Shown here: piece after piece, positions 1 to 5,523 of the stretch
Position numbering within the stretch: the stretch's first letter is position 1
Layout: each line of letters opens with the position of its first letter
DNA from: Candidatus Stahliibacteriota bacterium
Lineage (GTDB): Bacteria > Hydrothermota > Tepidihabitantia > SM23-42
Length of the DNA: 5,523 nucleotides
Direction of reading: 5' to 3'
Assembly: GCA_030670605.1 (NCBI GenBank)
Contig: DAOVBK010000116.1
Coordinates: forward strand, 1 to 5,523
Position numbers and translations under genes: made by a program
The notes under the pieces: generated by a model
Database searches by the model: none
The model's input: the letters and a program-made list of their open reading frames with translations, nothing else
Told to the model about the DNA's origin: nothing

Positions 1-2
1 TT

Positions 3-188
3 GCCTCTTTCCTACCCGCAGCAAACTGGGTCGAGCGAGAAATACATGAGTTGTTAGGTGTTGATTTTATCGGGCATCCGAATCTCAAGCCGTTGCTTAC
101 CGCTGAATCATGGCCTGCAGAACTCCATCCTCTGCGCAGGGATTATGCCGATGAACACAAGAATTTGAAGATGGGGAAGAAACCCTAG
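3..188 (+). CDS. NuoC/30-kDa-like hydrogenase subunit, C-terminal fragment
   Basis: The frame is open from the left edge (position 3) to TAG at 186-188, giving the last 61 residues; the start lies outside the window. The fragment carries the signature of the complex I 30-kDa subunit: W-V-E-R-E, then E-L-L-G-V-D-F, G-H-P-N-L-K and P-L-L, followed by P-L-R-R-D-Y. This family (NuoC, MbhK, EchD, N-terminal part of HycE) is a small soluble subunit that packs against the large subunit and helps hold the peripheral arm together; it binds no cofactor itself. The next gene is the hydrogenase large subunit, only 8 nt away, and its ribosome binding site overlaps this stop codon. That is the usual NuoC-NuoD pairing. 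Given the neighbour's nickel ligands, a hydrogenase role is inferred rather than NADH dehydrogenase. Confidence 0.9.
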   Translation, partial: ASFLPAANWVEREIHELLGVDFIGHPNLKPLLTAESWPAELHPLRRDYADEHKNLKMGKKP

Positions 189-192
189 GAGG
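187..192 (+). promoter_or_regulatory. Ribosome binding site for the large subunit (decides a GTG start)
   Basis: AGGAGG at 187-192 overlaps the TAG stop of the preceding gene and sits 4 nt before GTG at 197. No ATG in that frame has a comparable site, so the GTG start is preferred. The overlap suggests translational coupling between the NuoC-like and large subunits. Confidence 0.7.
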
Positions 193-196
193 CATT

Positions 197-1372
197 GTGA
201 GAAGAGTAGTACCGATTGGTCCATATCATCCGTTACAAGAAGAACCAGAGTTCTTCAAATTATTCGTGGAGGGTGAGAAGGTTGTCGATCTCGAGATCAA
301 CATCGGTTACAACCACCGTGGCCACGAGTTTATTTCTCCAACGCTGACGTGGGATCAAGTACCGTTTCTCGTCGAGCGCATATGCGGCATTTGTTCCGAT
401 TCACATCCCTATGCATACGTCTTGGCAGTGGAAGACTGTGTTCGTGTCGAGGCATCGCCACGCGGTCAGTACCTACGGACGATAATCGGTGAACTGGAAC
501 GCATTCATTCCCACTATCTGTGGCTCGGGTTGGCAGGGCATTTCATTGGATACAATACGGTTTGGATGTGGGTATGGCGATACCGCGAACCGCTCCTTGA
601 CCTCTTTGAACTCATCATGGGCAACCGAAACCACTATGCGATTAACAAAATCGGCGGCGCACGCCGGGATATCATGCCGGAAGATTATCCAAAAATCGAA
701 AAATATCTTGACCTTCTTGAAGAGAAGAATGCAATGTTCACCAAAGCTATTATTGATGATCCCGTGATCGCCGCACGGCTCGAGGGTGTCGGTATTTTGC
801 CAAAAGAAGATGCCATTGCGTACGGTGTGCTTGGTCCGACGGCGCGTGGCTCTGGCTATGCGATCGATGTACGCAAGGACGACCCGTATGATGCGTATGA
901 TAAAGTCGACTGGGACATGATTGTGTTTCCCGAAGGTGACGTTCTTGCCAAGGCAAAGGTGCGATTACTTGAGTGCGATGAATCAATTAAGATCGTACGG
1001 CAATGTCTAAAACAAATGCCTGAAGGTCCAATTGAGACACGCGTCGATGAGATACCACCGGGTGAGGGAATCGGTCGGCACGAAGCACCCCGTGGCGAGG
1101 TTTTCCACTACGTGCGGTCAGATGGCTCAAATATGCCGGTGCGCCACAAGGTGCGGGCGCCGAGCTTCATGAATCTCCCGTCAAATGAGGTCGCGGTGAA
1201 GGGATACTCCATTGCTGATGCCGCACTCGTACTCGCCGCTATTGACCCGTGCTATTGCTGTACCGAACGGACCATTGTATATGAAAACGGGAAGAGGAAA
1301 TATGGAGGCCAGGATTTGCTTCGATTATCCCACGAAAAAACCGAGAAGATCAGGAGGAGATACAAGAAATGA
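197..1372 (+). CDS. Group 4 [NiFe] hydrogenase large (catalytic) subunit, MbhL/EchE/HycE-like
   Basis: This 391-residue protein is the catalytic subunit of an energy-converting [NiFe] hydrogenase (2 H+ + 2 e- <-> H2), homologous to NuoD. The N-terminal ligand motif R-I-C-G-I-C-S-D-S-H is at residues 61-70 (Cys63, Cys66). The C-terminal motif D-P-C-Y-C-C-T-E-R is at 350-358 (Cys352, Cys355). All four Ni-Fe thiolates are thus present, unlike in NuoD or hydrogenase-related complexes that have lost them. The upstream H-R-G-H-E (40-44) is the NuoD-family N-terminal region. About 33 residues follow Arg358; in HycE the equivalent tail is cleaved after the same Arg by a maturation peptidase, so processing is likely here too. 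Translation starts at GTG 197 with an AGGAGG 4 nt upstream. The stop overlaps the next start (ATGA). Length fits the family. It would be cytoplasmic, bound to the membrane arm. Assignment to subgroup 4d or another Mrp-linked subgroup is not settled. Confidence 0.95.
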   Translation: MRRVVPIGPYHPLQEEPEFFKLFVEGEKVVDLEINIGYNHRGHEFISPTLTWDQVPFLVERICGICSDSHPYAYVLAVEDCVRVEASPRGQYLRTIIGELERIHSHYLWLGLAGHFIGYNTVWMWVWRYREPLLDLFELIMGNRNHYAINKIGGARRDIMPEDYPKIEKYLDLLEEKNAMFTKAIIDDPVIAARLEGVGILPKEDAIAYGVLGPTARGSGYAIDVRKDDPYDAYDKVDWDMIVFPEGDVLAKAKVRLLECDESIKIVRQCLKQMPEGPIETRVDEIPPGEGIGRHEAPRGEVFHYVRSDGSNMPVRHKVRAPSFMNLPSNEVAVKGYSIADAALVLAAIDPCYCCTERTIVYENGKRKYGGQDLLRLSHEKTEKIRRRYKK

Positions 1373-2577
1373 TTGGCTTTGACTTTTTCGTAGATAAATT
1401 CGGTATCTTCCTGAGTGTCCTGTTTGTATTCATAGGTCTGATGGCTTTCATCTATGCACTCGCAACGGTGAGAGAAAAAGGTCATCGACTGGAATTCTAT
1501 CTCATGCTGCTTCTTATCGTCGGTTCGGGTGTGGGTGTAGCACTCACATACAATCTACTCCTCATGTTTGTATTCTGGGAACTATCGACATTTGCAATAT
1601 GGCGCGCGGTCGGTTTCTATCGCGACAAAGACAAAATCGCAGCCGCCAATTTCACGTTTCTGATTAACTTCGCGGCGGCAGCTATCATGCTCATTGGTAT
1701 AATCATACTGTACCTGGAAAACGGTACATTCAACATCTTTGAGATCAAAGTATATAATGATGTCGCTGCGGTTCTCATTCTCATCGGCATTCTTGCCAAA
1801 TCAGTAACATTGCCACTTCATATTTGGCTCGTACCTGCCTATAACGCTGTGCCGTCAGCAATGGGTGCATGCCTTGCCGGGATTGCTGAGAACCTTGGTG
1901 TTGTGCTGTTCCTGCGGCTTTTCACGACAGGAAGCTACTTCTCACCAGCTTTCTTTAGTACTGTCGCGTGGATTGCAATTGCTTCGAGTATATTGCTCGG
2001 AGGAGCAGCGCTCCTATCCAACAATCTGCGAAGTCTGCTCGCGTACTCGACAGTGAGCCAGGTAGGTTTTATCTTACTCGCTTTTGCAGTCGGCGGTATG
2101 TATGGTATCATAGGCGGCATGCTTTACATTCTCGCCCACGCACTCGCAAAATCTGGTTTGTTCTTCGGTGTCGGACTCATAGAGGATGCAACAGGCAAGG
2201 ATGAGTTGCGGCTCCTGTGCTGTATGCAGAAACTATCACCAGCGCTTGGTGTATTAATGGCGCTCCTCTTTGCCTCTATTGTCGGTTTCTTCCCGCTCGT
2301 GGGATTCTTCGCGAAACTGCTTGTGATTATTGGCGCGGTTGAGAAAACTGCATATCTGGGTATTGGCGCAATTGTCGCCGCGGTCTTCACACTATTGTAT
2401 AGCGCACGTTTCTATCATGAACTATTCTTTGCCAAACCCATGATGAAAATGCCAAAGGCAAAGAAACCAGGATACACAGGCCTGGTCGTGATATTTGTGC
2501 TTGCATTGGCTTCATTGCTTCTCGGTATCTTTTTCTATCTACCGGTCAACTATTTAATGAGTAACGGAGGGCTATAA
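1369..2577 (+). CDS. Short Mrp/NuoN-like antiporter subunit (proton-conducting membrane transporter)
   Basis: A 402-residue, strongly hydrophobic protein of the NuoL/M/N-MrpA/D superfamily (Proton_antipo_M). Diagnostic parts in order: F-W-E-L (TM5 Glu71), I-L-A-K-S with P-L-H-I-W-L (TM7 Lys144), L-L-A-Y-S-T-V-S-Q (residues 223-231), A-H-A-L-A-K (His257, Lys261) and G-F-F-A-K (TM12-type Lys316). It probably forms an ion channel in the membrane arm driven by the hydrogenase. Two things are odd. The sequence begins at the TM3 segment, about 60 residues later than its downstream paralogue. The TM8 position usually held by Lys reads Glu174-Asn175. AGGAGG at 1352-1357 precedes the ATG, which overlaps the large-subunit stop by 4 nt. 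Reading this frame upstream of the ATG gives charged, non-membrane sequence (R-K-N-R-E-D-Q-E-E), so no missed start restores the absent helices. The match to one particular Mbh or Mrp subunit is uncertain. Confidence 0.9.
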   Translation: MIGFDFFVDKFGIFLSVLFVFIGLMAFIYALATVREKGHRLEFYLMLLLIVGSGVGVALTYNLLLMFVFWELSTFAIWRAVGFYRDKDKIAAANFTFLINFAAAAIMLIGIIILYLENGTFNIFEIKVYNDVAAVLILIGILAKSVTLPLHIWLVPAYNAVPSAMGACLAGIAENLGVVLFLRLFTTGSYFSPAFFSTVAWIAIASSILLGGAALLSNNLRSLLAYSTVSQVGFILLAFAVGGMYGIIGGMLYILAHALAKSGLFFGVGLIEDATGKDELRLLCCMQKLSPALGVLMALLFASIVGFFPLVGFFAKLLVIIGAVEKTAYLGIGAIVAAVFTLLYSARFYHELFFAKPMMKMPKAKKPGYTGLVVIFVLALASLLLGIFFYLPVNYLMSNGGL

Positions 2578-2579
2578 TT

Positions 2580-4481
2580 ATGAACGAGATTAATTACATA
2601 ATCTTGATTCCGATTGCCGCAGGCCTCCTTGGTTTTATCATCAATAGATTGCGCACGGAGTTTGACTTCCTCGGGTTTGTGCTTGCCCTCTTCTTCGCGA
2701 TAAAGATATTCATTGCGAGCCGCTCAAATATCATTTCCTATAGTATTGCGCGCATAGCAGGTATCGATTTCCGTTTCTACGTTGATAGCCTTTCCGGATT
2801 CATTCTTCTGTTTATCGCGATAACCGCGTTCCTCGTCTGGCTCTACTCTTTGAAAGCGATGTCAAAACAGCCAGGAGAACGGGTCTACTACCTGTATCTG
2901 ACAATGACGCTATCTGCGGCAAGTGCGGTCGTCGTGGTGGGTAATCTTATATTCCTGCTCATTTTCTGGAATGTTCTCGTTTTTTCTCTGTATGGCTTAC
3001 TTCACATTGGCAAAGCTGGTGCTGATAGCTCGCGCGCTGCACGAAAGGCTGCGACCATTATTGGCGTGTCTGACTACATACTTATGCTCGGCATTGTGAT
3101 TCTGTTTATCAAAGCAGGCAATGTGAATTTCCCTGTGAGACCGGCGATACCGCTTACAGATCCGTGGTACATCACCGCATATGTACTCATCATCATTGGT
3201 GCACTGGCAAAGCTCGGTACAATGCCACTCCATACCTGGATACCGGAGAGCGCAAAAGTGGTACCTGCATCGACGCTGGCATATATTCCCGGTAGCCTCG
3301 ATAAGCTGCTTGGGTTGTATCTCGTGGTCAGGGTGTCGTTATTCATGTTTGATGTGTCAACGTCAACGCCACTCCGGCTCACGCTCATGATTGTTGGTGT
3401 TGTTTCGATTATAGTCATGGCAGTGGCAGCACTACTGCAAAAGGATGCGCAGAGGCTGCTTGCGTTCTCCACGGTTTCTCAGGCAGGCTACATGCTTCTT
3501 GGCATCGGCACGGGCATGCCGCTGGCAATTGCCGGGGCATTGTTTCATATGCTTAACAATGTTCTTTACAAATCAGTACTCTTTCTGTCCGTTGGTGCAG
3601 TTGAAAATCGCACAAAAAAAACAGACTTTGGTTCCTTGGGCGGACTCGGTGTGAAGATGCCGGTCACGTTCTTTGCATTTTTCATTGCTGCAATGGCAAT
3701 CGCTGGTGTTCCACCACTGAACGGATTCTATTCGAAATGGATGATATATCAGGGCATTATAGAACTCAGCGATCAAATCCCTCTGTGGTTCATTTTTTTG
3801 ATTGGGGCGATGTTCGGTAGTATCTTGACCCTTGCATACAGTCTGAAACTCGTTCATGGGATTTTCCTTGGGGAACGTCCAAAGGTTCTCGATAAAACTC
3901 GGGAAGCACGTTTTGAGATGGTCATTCCTTCACTTATCTTTGCGATTGCCTGTATTGTCTTCGGTGTTTTTGCCCAGGCAATTCCTCTCCGGCATTTCAT
4001 TTTGCCTGCCCTTCAATTTGAAGTTGCTGAAATCGGCTTTTGGACACCAGGTCTTGCGACAATACTCATTATTGTAGGTCTCGTTATCGGTCTTATTATT
4101 TTCTTGTTCGGCACGGTCACGAAAGCGAGCAGAAAGAGGGTCTTCATTGGTGGTGAAATACTCGATGAAGAGGCAGCACGCATAACAGGCGATCAATTCT
4201 ACTCTTCGGTCCATTCGCTCACCATGCTCGAAAAGACGTACAGATTTGGCGAGGGCGGTGCTTTTGATTTCTACAATTACCTCCATGGTGCCGCACAAGG
4301 ATTTGCAGCGGTATTCAAGAATGTGCTGAATCAATTGATTGTATCCATTTACAGGAATGTCGGAAAACTTGTTACGTCGCTCGGTAAGTTGACATCACTT
4401 CTCCACACAGGCGAGTTATACAGCTACATCGGCTGGATATTCTTGGGTGGTATCATCCTGATGATACTGCTGGCATTTTAG
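2580..4481 (+). CDS. NuoL/HyfB-like antiporter subunit with C-terminal lateral-helix-like extension
   Basis: A 633-residue polytopic protein, the largest membrane subunit of the complex and a likely H+ or Na+ pump. Proton_antipo_M core features: Y-V-D-S-L-S (TM3 start, Asp69), TM7 A-L-A-K-L with P-L-H-T-W-I-P (Lys211), TM8 S-L-D-K-L-L-G (Asp241, Lys242), L-L-A-F-S-T-V-S-Q (residues 293-301), His323 and Lys331 in TM10, and P-P-L-N-G-F-Y-S-K (Lys386, the NuoL-type TM12 Lys). The TM5 site reads F-W-N, with Asn131 where Glu is expected. After about residue 510 comes a polar stretch, then an amphipathic region (about 560-605), then L-H-T-G-E-L-Y-S-Y and a final membrane helix (about 615-632). This resembles the lateral arm and last helix of NuoL. 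The start ATG lies 2 nt after the previous stop, with GGAGGG at 2566-2571. The length is similar to NuoL (about 610 aa) and longer than MrpD (about 490 aa). Confidence 0.93.
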   Translation: MNEINYIILIPIAAGLLGFIINRLRTEFDFLGFVLALFFAIKIFIASRSNIISYSIARIAGIDFRFYVDSLSGFILLFIAITAFLVWLYSLKAMSKQPGERVYYLYLTMTLSAASAVVVVGNLIFLLIFWNVLVFSLYGLLHIGKAGADSSRAARKAATIIGVSDYILMLGIVILFIKAGNVNFPVRPAIPLTDPWYITAYVLIIIGALAKLGTMPLHTWIPESAKVVPASTLAYIPGSLDKLLGLYLVVRVSLFMFDVSTSTPLRLTLMIVGVVSIIVMAVAALLQKDAQRLLAFSTVSQAGYMLLGIGTGMPLAIAGALFHMLNNVLYKSVLFLSVGAVENRTKKTDFGSLGGLGVKMPVTFFAFFIAAMAIAGVPPLNGFYSKWMIYQGIIELSDQIPLWFIFLIGAMFGSILTLAYSLKLVHGIFLGERPKVLDKTREARFEMVIPSLIFAIACIVFGVFAQAIPLRHFILPALQFEVAEIGFWTPGLATILIIVGLVIGLIIFLFGTVTKASRKRVFIGGEILDEEAARITGDQFYSSVHSLTMLEKTYRFGEGGAFDFYNYLHGAAQGFAAVFKNVLNQLIVSIYRNVGKLVTSLGKLTSLLHTGELYSYIGWIFLGGIILMILLAF

Positions 4482-4493
4482 ATTGGAGGTTTC

Positions 4494-5027
4494 ATGTTTG
4501 AGCTCTATTTCTTTCTCATTTTCATGATTGTTGCGGCGGTGATTGCGATAGAAATACGGGATTTGCTTGCAGCCGTGATTTCACTCGGTGCGGTGGGATT
4601 CTCGGTTGCAATAATGTTCATCTTCGTGCAAGCTCCTGATTTGGCGATTGTGCAGATCGTCGTCGAGGTACTAACTGTCGTTATCTTTATTGCGGTTATC
4701 ATGCGTACGACTCATGTTGATGAAACGATCGGCAAGAAACTTTCCGGCACGCACATTTTCTCGATCGTGCTGTATGCATTCTTTGCGATTCTTTTTCTTG
4801 TGGTGATGATGCGTTCTCTCTATCAACTTCCCGCCTTTGGTGACCCGACCATGCGGGTTGCTTCCGACTATATCAGAATGGGCCTGCCACAGACTGGTGG
4901 AGCGAATCTCGTTGCCGATGTGATACTTGATTTCCGTGCTCTTGACACGCTCGGGGAAGCGACCGTACTTTTTACCGCAGCGATTGGCGTCGCTGCATTG
5001 ATGCGTAAGACCGGGAGGAAAAAATGA
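4494..5027 (+). CDS. MbhD-MbhE-type fused antiporter subunit (DUF4040 plus MrpA C-terminal domain)
   Basis: This 177-residue membrane protein corresponds to the C-terminal part of MrpA, which in Pyrococcus mbh is split into MbhD and MbhE. Residues 1-70 look like DUF4040: three helices with A-P-D-L-A-I-V-Q and V-V-E-V-L (Asp49, Gln54, Glu58), matching the conserved P-D-x-A-x-x-Q and Glu of that domain. Residues 88-108 form another helix. Residues 134-170 match the MbhE/MrpA end motif: G-G-A-N, then V-I-L-D-F-R-A-L-D-T-L-G-E (Asp146, Arg148, Asp151, Glu155), then a last helix. The acidic membrane residues are candidates for the cation path between the antiporter subunits. GGAGG at 4485-4489 precedes the ATG by 4 nt, and the gap to the previous gene is 12 nt. 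The stop overlaps the next gene by 4 nt, implying coupled translation. Confidence 0.88.
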   Translation: MFELYFFLIFMIVAAVIAIEIRDLLAAVISLGAVGFSVAIMFIFVQAPDLAIVQIVVEVLTVVIFIAVIMRTTHVDETIGKKLSGTHIFSIVLYAFFAILFLVVMMRSLYQLPAFGDPTMRVASDYIRMGLPQTGGANLVADVILDFRALDTLGEATVLFTAAIGVAALMRKTGRKK

Positions 5028-5458
5028 AGGGAATGAGTCTGATCGTCAAAACAATCACTAATATCGTCATTGGGTTCATCTTCATCTATGGTGTATACAT
5101 TATACTTCATGGTCATCTGACGCCCGGCGGCGGATTTGCTGGAGGCGTCATTGTTGCTGGTGCGTTTATACTCGAGATTCTCGCGTTTGGCACCGAGGTA
5201 AAATCTGAAAAACGGGCGAAGATCTTCTCCAGCATATGGGAGAGTATTGGCGGACTACTGTTCATCGGTATTGCTCTTCTCGGACTCGTCGTCGCAGGAA
5301 CGTTCTTCCTCAATTTCTTGCCCAAAGGTTCACCGTTTCACCTTCTGAGCGCCGGTATTATCCCCTTCTGCAATATCGCTATAGGCATCAAAGTTGGAGC
5401 CGGGCTTTTTTCCATCTTTCTCGCACTGGCTGCAACAAAATGTGTAGCAGAGGATTGA
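5024..5458 (+). CDS. Mrp antiporter subunit MnhB/MbhF-like
   Basis: A 144-residue membrane protein with about four helices (roughly residues 8-28, 38-56, 74-98 and 107-136). It has two hallmarks of the MnhB/MrpB family: H-G-H-L-T-P-G-G-G-F-A-G-G at residues 29-41, and I-I-P-F-C-N-I-A-I-G-I-K-V-G at 112-125. MrpB is a structural subunit of the Mrp sodium/proton antiporter; its Mbh counterpart, MbhF, sits in the sodium-translocating module of the hydrogenase. Length is normal for the family (about 140-150 aa). GGGAGG at 5013-5018 lies 5 nt before the ATG at 5024, which overlaps the preceding stop as ATGA. A second in-frame ATG at 5033 is possible but sits too far from that site. The order MbhDE, MnhB, MnhC matches the conserved Mrp gene order, which supports the call. 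Confidence 0.93.
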   Translation: MKGMSLIVKTITNIVIGFIFIYGVYIILHGHLTPGGGFAGGVIVAGAFILEILAFGTEVKSEKRAKIFSSIWESIGGLLFIGIALLGLVVAGTFFLNFLPKGSPFHLLSAGIIPFCNIAIGIKVGAGLFSIFLALAATKCVAED

Positions 5459-5468
5459 GGAGACGATT

Positions 5469-5523
5469 ATGATAATTTTTGCGAGTTGTATACTGCTGTT
5501 CTTAATTGGTCTCTATGCAATCG
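5469..5523 (+). CDS. MnhC/MbhG-like (NuoK-like) antiporter subunit, N-terminal fragment
   Basis: ATG at 5469 opens a frame that runs off the right edge after 18 full codons. The visible protein is one hydrophobic helix ending L-F-L-I-G-L-Y-A-I, the usual beginning of MnhC/MrpC and NuoK-like subunits (helix with G-L-Y). AGGAG at 5458-5462 gives a 6-nt spacer, and the gap to the preceding stop is 10 nt. Position directly after MnhB is where MnhC is expected in Mrp and Mbh operons. The identity rests mainly on gene order plus this short match. Confidence 0.72.
   Translation, partial: MIIFASCILLFLIGLYAI

Noticed and set aside
750..986. 78-codon - strand frame rich in His, Arg and Ser
   Set aside because: It is a complement of the hydrogenase large-subunit gene with low-complexity composition and no family features.
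197..1372. Reading the large subunit as NuoD of a respiratory complex I
   Set aside because: NuoD has no nickel ligands, whereas this protein has both C-x-x-C pairs and a HycE-like C-terminal tail. The MnhB and MbhDE neighbours also point to an Mbh-type hydrogenase.
2578..2579. Promoter or terminator sites in the intergenic gaps
   Set aside because: The gaps range from 4-nt overlaps to 12 nt and hold only ribosome binding sites; no hairpin followed by a T-run and no convincing -35/-10 pair was seen.
3074..3472. 132-codon open frame on the - strand
   Set aside because: It lies wholly antisense to the strongly supported antiporter gene. Its product is Ser/Thr/Met-rich, as expected from reading hydrophobic codons backwards, and it has no convincing ribosome binding site or family motif.
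3930..4334. 134-codon open frame on the - strand
   Set aside because: It is antisense to the C-terminal third of the 633-aa antiporter and shows no recognisable motif; judged a shadow frame.
1369..5523. A free-standing Mrp Na+/H+ antiporter operon next to an unrelated hydrogenase
   Set aside because: The large-subunit stop overlaps the first antiporter start by 4 nt and spacing stays within 12 nt throughout. The split MbhDE-like arrangement is also typical of hydrogenase-linked modules, so a single complex is the simpler reading.

Overview
The window is a compact stretch of one operon, all on the + strand, encoding part of a membrane-bound group 4 [NiFe] hydrogenase joined to an Mrp-type cation/proton antiporter module (Mbh-like, related to complex I). 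Six genes are present, plus a seventh that is just entered at the right edge. Gaps run from +12 nt to 4-nt ATGA overlaps. A Shine-Dalgarno-like GGAG or GGAGG lies before every start. No promoter, terminator, RNA gene, repeat or mobile element is visible, so transcription presumably starts upstream and runs on past the end.

Layout: (1) 3-188, the C-terminal end of a NuoC/30-kDa-like subunit. (2) 197-1372, the [NiFe] hydrogenase large subunit with all four nickel-binding cysteines. (3) 1369-2577, a short (402 aa) antiporter-like subunit. (4) 2580-4481, a long (633 aa) NuoL-like antiporter subunit with a C-terminal lateral-helix-like tail. (5) 4494-5027, a protein joining the regions equivalent to MbhD (DUF4040) and MbhE. 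(6) 5024-5458, an MnhB/MbhF-like subunit. (7) 5469 onward, the start of an MnhC/MbhG-like (NuoK-like) subunit.

By analogy with characterised Mbh, Ech and complex I systems, the soluble arm (small subunit and FeS subunits, expected outside the window) would pass electrons from reduced ferredoxin to the Ni-Fe centre, where protons are reduced to H2. The membrane subunits would use the released energy to move H+ and/or Na+. The host is therefore most likely an anaerobic, probably fermentative or syntrophic bacterium or archaeon. Nothing here identifies the taxon; strong Shine-Dalgarno sites and mid-range base composition fit many anaerobes.

The family is known, but several details depart from the textbook. 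The hydrogenase core genes precede the antiporter genes, the reverse of Pyrococcus furiosus mbh. No NuoH- or NuoI-like gene follows the large subunit. The first antiporter lacks the usual first two membrane helices and the TM8 lysine. The second has Asn where the TM5 glutamate is expected. MbhD and MbhE are one polypeptide.
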